A program made the translations under genes and the position numbers. From contig JBDTMC010000072.1 of the NCBI GenBank assembly GCA_039934475.1, positions 1-22,443 of the forward strand: a stretch of DNA of 22,443 nucleotides, written 5' to 3'. This DNA is from JBDTMC01 sp039934475. GTDB taxonomy: Bacteria; Acidobacteriota; Terriglobia; Bryobacterales; Bryobacteraceae. Below, piece by piece: positions 13,877-20,527 of this stretch; positions within the stretch are counted from its first letter, which is position 1; each line of letters begins with the position of its first letter. The notes under the pieces were generated by a model. It was not told the DNA's origin. It searched no databases and saw nothing but the letters and a program-made list of their open reading frames with translations.

Positions 13877-16800
13877 TGCTTCACCATCGCCCGCTGGCAG
13901 GCGTCGAGTTCGCACTTCGCCCAGAGGTGGTGGTTTTGAATGTGGAGAACTTGATGCAGGGTTTCCAATGCGGCTTCTCTTTTTCCGGACCCTAGTTGCG
14001 CGAGGGAGCGCCAGAAGAGTGCTTCAGCGCGATTGCGCGCTTCGAGATCGTCATCGAAGAGAAGGAAATTGGGCAGTGAGGTGGCGAAGTAGTCGATCAC
14101 CACGGGCGCAGTCAGTTTGCGTTCGGCGGCTTCATTCAACTCGTGGGAGGCGGCGACGGCGGCTGTATGCTCGCCGAGACGTTGTAAGGCGAGGCCCCGG
14201 TAATACAAAGAAGGGCCGCGGGAGGCACGGGTCCATGATTCATGCGCGGAGTGGAGATCGCCGAGTTGGGACTGGGCTTCGCCCGTCCAGTAGTCGAGAA
14301 ACGATTCGTCAGTGAGCAGATGCTTGCCTTCGCCGAGGTGCGGTGGGTACTCACGAGCGGCGTTGAGGTGGGCCAAGGCTTCTTTCGGTTGTCCAGCATC
14401 GAGAAGAGCGCGGGCCGGCAGGAAATGAGCCATGACGTACTGCCCGGTTACCCTGCCTTCACCGCCGTCCCACGGATGGAAGCGGCGATGCGCCAGGATG
14501 GCGAGGGCCTTTTCACTTTGTGCGGTGAGATTGTAGAGTTCCAGCACCTCGGTCATTAGATCATCTCTCTGACCGGCGAGCTGGATTTTCGCTTCGAGTG
14601 CGGCAAGGCGTGTTTCGGGACTGGCGCCGGCGCGCTTCTGCAATTGGTCGTATTCGTAAAGCAAGCGCGCATCGTGCGGGTTGGCGCGGCGTGCCGAGTG
14701 ATAGCACTCGAGCGCGCGCTTCGAATCGCCACGCACGTTGAAGTAGCCGATGCCGAGATTGCGCCACGGGATGGAGAACGAAGGATCGAACTCGCAGGCG
14801 CGCTCCCAGTGGGCAATGGCTTCCTCGCGGCGTTCTTTGTCGTAGAGCAGATTGCCGAGCAGGTAGTGGGCACGCGCGTCGGTTGGATTACACGTGACGG
14901 CGCGCTCAAGCAGTTGCATTTCTTCGAGACGCGAGGGGAAACAATAGTCGAGTGAGACCTTAGCGGAGGGAGCACAGAGTTCGGCGAGCTGATATTGCGC
15001 GATTGGATTGGCGTGGCCGGTGAGTTGAAGGAGCTTGACCGCCTCTTCCTTCATCCCGGCACGGAGGTAGTCGAAGGCTACGTCTAATGCGGTTTGAGGA
15101 TTCGTATCGGGTGAGACAGAGCCGTCGAATTCGAAGCGAGCCCAAAGGTCCAGAGGATCGAGGCTGAGGGTTTGCTGCGCGAGCTGGAGCGCTTCTTTGG
15201 TTTGCCCGAGGCGGCGAAGAACGGCGGCTTTGAGATTGCGCGCATTGGGGTGATCGGCGTTGTCGAGATGAGCCAACGCGTCGCTGTATTGTCCGCGTAC
15301 GCAATCGATCAGCGACAGTTCGTAGTGAGCCTGGGCGCGCCAGGCGTAATTCCATGTCGCCTTGAAGAACGCGGCATAGGCTTCGTCGAGCCGACCTTGA
15401 TACCGGAGGGCGAGGCCGAGGTGGAAGTAGCATTCACCGTCGTAGGGATTGGGGTTGAGTGCGGTGACGCGAGCGCTTGCCGTGCGGAAGTGTTCTTCGG
15501 CGCGCGCGAATTCGCCACGCCGCAGGCACTTGACGCCGAGGGCTTGGTTACAGCGGGAGTCGGCGGGATCGCGCCGGAGCGCTTCGCGCCAGTAAGACTC
15601 GGGACGGCGGGAGGCGTGCCGGTATTGCTCCAGATGCAGGCCGGTGAGGTAGAGTTCCTCGGAAGTGGCGATGTCCGCCGGCGCGGCTGGTTCTCTCGCG
15701 GGCGAAGGTATGGCAGCGGCTTGTGGTACTTCAGGGCGATAGTGAATCAGCTCACTACCCTGGCTGTCGATGACTTGCATCATCAGGTTGGCAGCGGCCG
15801 ACTCCAGTGAATCGACGAAGGGTGCGCCTGGCTGCAGCGTCACCAAACGGTCGAAGACGACCTTGCCGTCGGCGGTGAGAAGTACGCGAACGTCCTTCAA
15901 TGACTGCGTTGCACAAGCACCGAGAGTGACGTGCGAGCCTTCACGTTCGAGATTGATGGCGAGTCTTTCGTTGGCGTTCTTGGCGGGGCCGATCTGTTGG
16001 ATGGGATACCAGAACTGGCTGAATGTCCTGGTCTCATAAGGCTGCAGCCAGGAGAAATCGGGCTGGTTGTCAGTGTAGACCCCAGCCATCAGTTCAATGT
16101 AAGGACCGTCGGCGTCGGTCAGTTCGCGCTCCCAGGCGTAGCCGAAGTCGGCGTCGCCCCAGGTCCACATCTTCTTGCCGGGGGCGATGTGGCGGTTGGC
16201 TACGTGAACAACACCGGCGCGCTTGGCATGATCGTAGCCGCCGAAGAAATCGTAGTCGGAATGGGTGACCATGTATGAGGTCGGCACGGGAATGTTTTTG
16301 TACCAGGAGAGGTCAGTCCCGGGACGATAGTCGACGCCATAGTAGAAGTCTCGCGCGATGGGATACGCGGTGATCGCGCGCTTGGCGTGATCAGCCACAA
16401 AGGTGACATCGGGCGGGAAGAAAGCCTGATATTGATCGTGCACGCGCATCGCGGCATTGGCCCACCAGAGAAAGGTCTGAACGAAGGGCGTGCGGTTATA
16501 GAGCCGGACCTTGGCTTCGACTAGCGACTTGGCGGGATGAAGACAGATGCCGACCATGCCCTTCATGCGGTTCATGGGTTCGTGTTCACTGAGCCAGACG
16601 GTGCGCGAGCCATCGGCATGTTCTTCGATGGAATGCTGGACCGGCATGAACGTGGACGGGCGATGATGCTGCGGCCAGTTGAACTCGACTCCGCCGGAGA
16701 TCCACGGGCCGAGCAGTCCCACGAGGGCGGGCTTGATTACGTTCTGGCGATAGAAGAAGTCATAACCGTTGGTCTTATCGAACCCAATGTGAATGCGCCC

Positions 16801-17037
16801 CCCGAGTTCGGGAAGCATCATCAACCGCACGTATTCGTTCTCCAGGAAAACGCCTCGATAGGTGCGGTCTTCCTTGTGATCGGAGACGCGGTCAGTGAAT
16901 GGATTCGGATAGACTTTGCCGCTGCTGCCCTGATAGACGCGCTTATCGAGGAAGATCGGATTGCGGTCCGCATCGGGCACAGGGTAGGTGGGGATCACCA
17001 CCGGATCCTGCCAGGCGCGGACGTTGGAAGAAGCCAT
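13873..17037 (-). CDS. DUF5107 domain protein with C-terminal TPR repeats
   Basis: A 1054-residue protein. The N-terminal ~400 residues are a DUF5107, galactose-mutarotase-like beta domain: NPIFLDKRVYQGSSGKVYP, LMMLPELGGRIHIGFDKTNG, ISGGVEFNWPQHHRPSTFMP, GYDHAKRAGVVHVANRHIA and ELMAGVYTDNQPDFSWLQPY. From about 455 onward the rest is tetratricopeptide repeats, for example AHYLLGNLLYDKERREEAI. No signal peptide is visible, so it should be cytoplasmic despite its neighbour's Tat signal. Start: ATG 17037, overlapping the GH2 stop; a GTG lies one codon earlier. From memory, similar proteins occur in Bacteroides sugar-utilisation loci (arabinose type). The function is not settled: an aldose epimerase or sugar-sensing role is plausible but inferred. 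Confidence 0.88.
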   Translation of the reverse strand: MASSNVRAWQDPVVIPTYPVPDADRNPIFLDKRVYQGSSGKVYPNPFTDRVSDHKEDRTYRGVFLENEYVRLMMLPELGGRIHIGFDKTNGYDFFYRQNVIKPALVGLLGPWISGGVEFNWPQHHRPSTFMPVQHSIEEHADGSRTVWLSEHEPMNRMKGMVGICLHPAKSLVEAKVRLYNRTPFVQTFLWWANAAMRVHDQYQAFFPPDVTFVADHAKRAITAYPIARDFYYGVDYRPGTDLSWYKNIPVPTSYMVTHSDYDFFGGYDHAKRAGVVHVANRHIAPGKKMWTWGDADFGYAWERELTDADGPYIELMAGVYTDNQPDFSWLQPYETRTFSQFWYPIQQIGPAKNANERLAINLEREGSHVTLGACATQSLKDVRVLLTADGKVVFDRLVTLQPGAPFVDSLESAAANLMMQVIDSQGSELIHYRPEVPQAAAIPSPAREPAAPADIATSEELYLTGLHLEQYRHASRRPESYWREALRRDPADSRCNQALGVKCLRRGEFARAEEHFRTASARVTALNPNPYDGECYFHLGLALRYQGRLDEAYAAFFKATWNYAWRAQAHYELSLIDCVRGQYSDALAHLDNADHPNARNLKAAVLRRLGQTKEALQLAQQTLSLDPLDLWARFEFDGSVSPDTNPQTALDVAFDYLRAGMKEEAVKLLQLTGHANPIAQYQLAELCAPSAKVSLDYCFPSRLEEMQLLERAVTCNPTDARAHYLLGNLLYDKERREEAIAHWERACEFDPSFSIPWRNLGIGYFNVRGDSKRALECYHSARRANPHDARLLYEYDQLQKRAGASPETRLAALEAKIQLAGQRDDLMTEVLELYNLTAQSEKALAILAHRRFHPWDGGEGRVTGQYVMAHFLPARALLDAGQPKEALAHLNAAREYPPHLGEGKHLLTDESFLDYWTGEAQSQLGDLHSAHESWTRASRGPSLYYRGLALQRLGEHTAAVAASHELNEAAERKLTAPVVIDYFATSLPNFLLFDDDLEARNRAEALFWRSLAQLGSGKREAALETLHQVLHIQNHHLWAKCELDACQRAMVKQ

Positions 17038-19067
17038 CACACCCTCCAGATACGAGTATTTGTGGATGAGCCGTCGGGCCTGAGAATATCGATCTGCACG
17101 CGGCTGGGAGCCTTCTCAGCAAAGCGCAGTTCGATGGACGTGCGGGCGCCCGGCTCAAGAACTGGCAGCGCCGCTTCCGATCGTTCCAGCGGAATATCAG
17201 AGTATCCGTAAACGATGGCGCGCACCTTGTATCCGCGAAGTATGTAGGCAGGCACCGCGCGGCGCGATTGGATGTTTACGGTGAGGCGCCCGAGGACGCC
17301 CGCAACGTCACAATGCGCAATGGGGCTGGATTCGGCGCGCAGCGCTTCATAGGAAGGTTTGGGTGCTCCGTAGAGGTCAACCACGCCGTGAATGCGCTGC
17401 TGCAGAACGCCTGTGCCGCGGTCTCCGATGTGAGTGCGGTAGTCGTTATAGCAGAAGAAAATCAGGCCGGCGACGTAGTCTCGATCATGAAAGACGGCAT
17501 CATGTCCGCGCAAAACAGAGATGCGTTTTCCGTCACCCTCGGGGCGTTCAGCCGTGCAGGCGCAGTAGCCATACTCTGAGATGACGATGGCTTTGGATGG
17601 GAAGGCGGCGTGGATCTCGTCGAGATTCCGGGCGAGGTCAGTGGGAGAGCCTCCGTACCAGCTCTCGTAATACTCGTTCCACATGATGTAATCCATCAGG
17701 CCGGAAACGTCTTTGCCAGGCGTCTTCTGTAGCGAGTTGGACGCGTAGGTGACGAGGCGGTTGGGATCCAGCGCTTTCGCTTCTTCGTACATGCGTTTGG
17801 CAAAGGCGTAGGCCGGTGGGTTCTGGCCGTCAATTTCATTGCAGACGCCCCAGGAAAAGATACAAGGGTGATTGCGGTCGCGAGCGATCATCTCGCGGAG
17901 TTGTTCGAGACCGTTCTGCATGATGGCTTCGTTGGGCTCCGCGCCCATGCCTTCAAACGTTTTCGGGCCCCAGGTGGGCACTTCAGTTTGAAGAAACATG
18001 CCATTGCGATCGCACCAATCGAGCAGGCGTCGATCCTGCGGCCAGTGAACGCGCGTGTAGATGCAGTTGAGATTTCGTAGATCGGCGTTATCGTGATCGA
18101 GCCAGTGGAGCGGTTCGGCCATGCCGAATTCCGGATTGGAGCCGGCCATACGTTCCGCACCCATGAGGCGAACACGTTCTCCATTGAGGAAGAAGGCACC
18201 ATCGTGGGTTTCGATTTTGCGAATGCCGAAAGTCGTGGTTTCGGAGTGGCCATTACTGAGGCGGGCCACAGCGGTGTAGAGGTGCGGATGGTCAAAGTGC
18301 CACAGTTGCGCATGATCCACTGTGGCGGCGGGAAGCGGCACCTCTTTGCGTTCGGCGGGCTGCAGACTGACTTCGCCGGTGGTGCCGGCGCGGCGCAGGC
18401 CGGTGGCCTCTTCGGTAATGGTGACAGCCACGCTGCCTTGCCAGGGCTTTGTATCGATGTTTCGGATGATGGCGGACACGTGAACTGCTGCCGTGCCGGA
18501 AGCGAGATCGGGCATGGCATCGACGACGAGGCTTTCGAGAAAGACCCGAGGCGTGACGTAAATAGAGACGGGACGATAAATCCCGCCATCGTGAGCCCAA
18601 TCGCTGGAGCGGCCCCTGGGCAGCATCGATTCATTGAAGGCGTTGTCGACGCGGACAGTGAGTGTGTTGCGGGCACCCAGGCGCAATGCCTTATTGAGGT
18701 CGATTTGAAACGCCGTGTAGCCCTTGCCGACGTGGCTACCAATTTCCATGCCGTTGAGCGAAACCGTGGCGGTGTGAAAGACGGCTTCAAATTCCACCCG
18801 AACGGCGCTGTCGGCCCACGATGGCGGCGCGTCGAACTCACGGCGATACCAGGCCACGCCGCGATAATTCGCATTGGGAGGCTCAGCCTGCCAGGTGTGA
18901 GGAACGGTGACGGTGCGCCAGGTTTGTTCGGAATCGAGGCGAAACTCCCACGCGCCGGTGAAGGGAATCGTCTCCGAGACCGCGGAGCCGGCCTCGCATG
19001 CGCTTGCCGCCAATACTGCGACTGGAGCTGCGGCGCTAATCGAAAGGAATCGTCGTCGAGAAGGCAT
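17037..19067 (-). CDS. Glycoside hydrolase family 2 enzyme, Tat-exported
   Basis: A 676-residue hydrolase of the beta-galactosidase/beta-glucuronidase/beta-mannosidase superfamily. SRRRFLSISAAAP at the N-terminus is a twin-arginine signal; a Cys at 24 is not in a proper lipobox. Domains: jelly-roll (about 38-172, VAWYRREFDAP, GYTAFQIDLNKALR), immunoglobulin-like (about 175-285) and TIM barrel (about 288-600). Catalytic residues: acid/base E411 in SWGVCNEID and nucleophile E498 in VISEYGY. AAGGAG sits about 8 bp upstream. It would cleave a terminal beta-linked sugar in the periplasm. It is the first enzyme of the operon, 70 bp after lacI and just behind a candidate operator. The exact sugar specificity is not readable. 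Confidence 0.92.
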   Translation of the reverse strand: MPSRRRFLSISAAAPVAVLAASACEAGSAVSETIPFTGAWEFRLDSEQTWRTVTVPHTWQAEPPNANYRGVAWYRREFDAPPSWADSAVRVEFEAVFHTATVSLNGMEIGSHVGKGYTAFQIDLNKALRLGARNTLTVRVDNAFNESMLPRGRSSDWAHDGGIYRPVSIYVTPRVFLESLVVDAMPDLASGTAAVHVSAIIRNIDTKPWQGSVAVTITEEATGLRRAGTTGEVSLQPAERKEVPLPAATVDHAQLWHFDHPHLYTAVARLSNGHSETTTFGIRKIETHDGAFFLNGERVRLMGAERMAGSNPEFGMAEPLHWLDHDNADLRNLNCIYTRVHWPQDRRLLDWCDRNGMFLQTEVPTWGPKTFEGMGAEPNEAIMQNGLEQLREMIARDRNHPCIFSWGVCNEIDGQNPPAYAFAKRMYEEAKALDPNRLVTYASNSLQKTPGKDVSGLMDYIMWNEYYESWYGGSPTDLARNLDEIHAAFPSKAIVISEYGYCACTAERPEGDGKRISVLRGHDAVFHDRDYVAGLIFFCYNDYRTHIGDRGTGVLQQRIHGVVDLYGAPKPSYEALRAESSPIAHCDVAGVLGRLTVNIQSRRAVPAYILRGYKVRAIVYGYSDIPLERSEAALPVLEPGARTSIELRFAEKAPSRVQIDILRPDGSSTNTRIWRV

Positions 19068-19089
19068 CGACAGGCTCCTTCGTTCATTC

Positions 19090-19101
19090 GTGTACGTTAA
19101 C
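19090..19101. promoter_or_regulatory. Candidate LacI operator upstream of GH2
   Basis: The 12-mer gtgtacgttaac has a central CG with GTNNACGTNNAC symmetry, typical of LacI-family sites. It recurs with one change at 20388-20399 in the lacI/receptor gap. It lies 22 bp before the GH2 ATG. An overlapping longer symmetry, GTGTA/TACAC (19090-19094 with 19107-19111), surrounds it. If bound, it would give the structural genes their own control point separate from lacI. Confidence 0.5.
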
Positions 19102-19137
19102 GGTCATACACAGAACATCACAACGACGCGGCAGCTG

Positions 19138-20274
19138 TCAATTTTTCCGTTTGCCGGCGAGTGCGGCGACGGACGCGACCGGCGGACGCTCTTCCTCCAA
19201 CGAGAGTCGCCCAAGGAAAAGATCGAGATTACTGTTCATGACGATGTGCGGCGCGAGCCGTATTTTGGCGGGTGGGCACCGTCCTTCGACAAGGAACTGA
19301 TGGAGCGCTTCAAAGGCCATGCGGCCTTGCGCAACCGGGCGCTGATGGATGGTGGCGAACACACGACCCGATCGGATGAGCGGAACCTGTTCGGGGAAAA
19401 GATCGGTCGTGATGACAACCAGTTTTCCACCGAGACCAGCATCCTCGATTGCCTGTAGTACGGTGAGACAGTTTGCGGTGCTCACGTAGATACCGCGCAG
19501 GCTGGGCGTGGAAGCGAGCAGAGCCTTGGTTGCCGCGTAAGCCGCGGCTTCATCGTCGTGTGCCTCGATGATAGAGGCCAGGGCGAGCGGCGCGCCGGCG
19601 GCGGCTAGTGTGGTGCGGAATCCGTCAACCTTTTCCGCGTGGTCTTCGGTGGCAAGACTACCGGTGACGATAGCGAGTTTGCCCCGCTGATGGATGATGC
19701 GACTAAGCAGTTCGGCAGCCACGGCGCCGTTGGTATAGGGGCAGGCAGAAACCGCAGTAAGACGCTCAGTGCCGGGCGCATCGGAGGCCACGCACACCAC
19801 GGGAATATTGCGCCGTGCTGCCTTGCGGATATGCGCCTTGAGCATAGAGGGTTCGCCAGGGGTGATGATGATTCCCTGAACGCCGTCATGCAAAGCCTGA
19901 TCAAATAGTTCCGCGTCGCCTTCGCCAAGAGCCGGATACGTGCGGAACTGGAGCTGAACCGTGGGACCGAGCGGGGCGGCGGCCTCCCTGATGCCCGCGC
20001 GAAGAGGATCGAAGAAAGATGCGATTTTGGCTGGGAGCTGAACGGAGAAGACGAGCGAGCGGCGGGATTTGAGAAAGCGAGCAGCGAGGTTAGGGCGATA
20101 GCCCATGGTCTGGGCCATCTTCAGGACCTTGGCGCGAGTCATGGGATTGATGCCCGGGCGGGCATGAAGAGCACGATCCACTGTGCCAATGGACACATCC
20201 AGAGCCTTAGCGATCTCTTTGATGCCGATGGAACCGGAGGATTCCGCTTTATCGCCCACTTGCCTCGTCTTCAT
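19138..20274 (-). CDS. LacI-family transcriptional regulator
   Basis: A 378-residue repressor. After a short 16-residue extension comes the DNA-binding headpiece IGIKEIAKALDVSIGTVDRALH (17-38), continuing GINPMTRAKVLKMAQTMGYRPNLAARFLKS, the LacI hinge-proximal pattern. The rest is a type-1 periplasmic-binding-protein sensor fold: GVQGIIITPGEPS, GKLAIVTGSLATEDHAEKVDGF, GIYVSTANCLTVLQAIEDAGLGGKLVVITTD. The TVDRALHARPG form and long sugar pocket put it near the ribose/xylose-binding-like LacI group. It sits divergent to the TonB receptor and upstream of GH2, with candidate operators at both sites, so it likely senses the operon's sugar. The C-terminal tail after LFLGRLSLEEERPP is family-poor. 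Confidence 0.93.
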   Translation of the reverse strand: MKTRQVGDKAESSGSIGIKEIAKALDVSIGTVDRALHARPGINPMTRAKVLKMAQTMGYRPNLAARFLKSRRSLVFSVQLPAKIASFFDPLRAGIREAAAPLGPTVQLQFRTYPALGEGDAELFDQALHDGVQGIIITPGEPSMLKAHIRKAARRNIPVVCVASDAPGTERLTAVSACPYTNGAVAAELLSRIIHQRGKLAIVTGSLATEDHAEKVDGFRTTLAAAGAPLALASIIEAHDDEAAAYAATKALLASTPSLRGIYVSTANCLTVLQAIEDAGLGGKLVVITTDLFPEQVPLIRSGRVFATIHQRPVAQGRMAFEALHQFLVEGRCPPAKIRLAPHIVMNSNLDLFLGRLSLEEERPPVASVAALAGKRKN

Positions 20275-20318
20275 TGCCGCTTTTGCGCCATTACCATCGT
20301 ATACCGCGATTCTTCAGT

Positions 20319-20336
20319 AGCGTGTACCATAACGCT
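20319..20336. promoter_or_regulatory. Inverted-repeat site near the lacI start
   Basis: AGCGT (20319-20323) and ACGCT (20332-20336) form perfect 5-bp arms around gtaccata. The left part, cgtgtacc, also resembles the 12-mer operator. Its reverse strand reads GCGTTAT-N5-ACGC, akin to the palindrome at 20441-20459. It lies 45 bp upstream of the lacI ATG, a place where autoregulation would act. Confidence 0.35.
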
Positions 20337-20387
20337 TCACAAAATACTACATGATGCCAATGCCGGCGGGGATGGATCAAAAAGGCC

Positions 20388-20423
20388 GTGTACGTTGACA
20401 ATGGGTTTTTTTCGTGATAAAAA
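20388..20423 (+). promoter_or_regulatory. LacI operator overlapping a TTGACA promoter for the receptor
   Basis: gtgtacgttgac (20388-20399) matches 11 of 12 bases of the site upstream of GH2. Its end is inside a perfect -35 hexamer TTGACA (20395-20400). A -10-like GATAAA or TAAAAA follows at 20416-20423 after 15-17 bp. A repressor bound here would block RNA polymerase. The T-run between the hexamers (20405-20412) would favour DNA bending. Confidence 0.55.
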
Positions 20424-20440
20424 TTGCCAAAACCTCGTGG

Positions 20441-20459
20441 GGCGTTCGTGTATAACGCC
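20441..20459. promoter_or_regulatory. 19-bp palindrome containing a second -10-like box
   Basis: GGCGTT (20441-20446) and AACGCC (20454-20459) are perfect 6-bp arms around cgtgtat. TATAAC at 20451-20456 could be a -10, but TTGCCA at 20424-20429 is 21 bp away, too far for a normal -35. It may be an operator or a start-site hairpin. The remainder of the 20275-20527 gap shows no gene. Confidence 0.35.
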
Positions 20460-20475
20460 GCAATGCGAGAGGGGA

Positions 20476-20518
20476 TGCGAAAGCACGCCGGTCTGTACCC
20501 GGCGAAAGCCAAGGGAGG
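20476..20518 (+). other. Structured 5' leader of the TonB receptor with GNRA loops
   Basis: Three short stems precede the ATG. TGC-GAAA-GCA (20476-20485) and GGC-GAAA-GCC (20501-20510) are capped by GNRA tetraloops. The latter extends with CCC (20498-20500) to GGG (20513-20515) inside the ribosome binding site AAGGGAGG (20511-20518). A competing stem GCCGG/CCGGC (20487-20491 with 20499-20503) uses the same bases, and AGCC/GGCT (20507-20510 with 20517-20520) is a further alternative. The folds are mutually exclusive, so one can expose and another hide the site. I do not recognise a known riboswitch class. Confidence 0.4.
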
Positions 20519-20527
20519 CTAACGATC

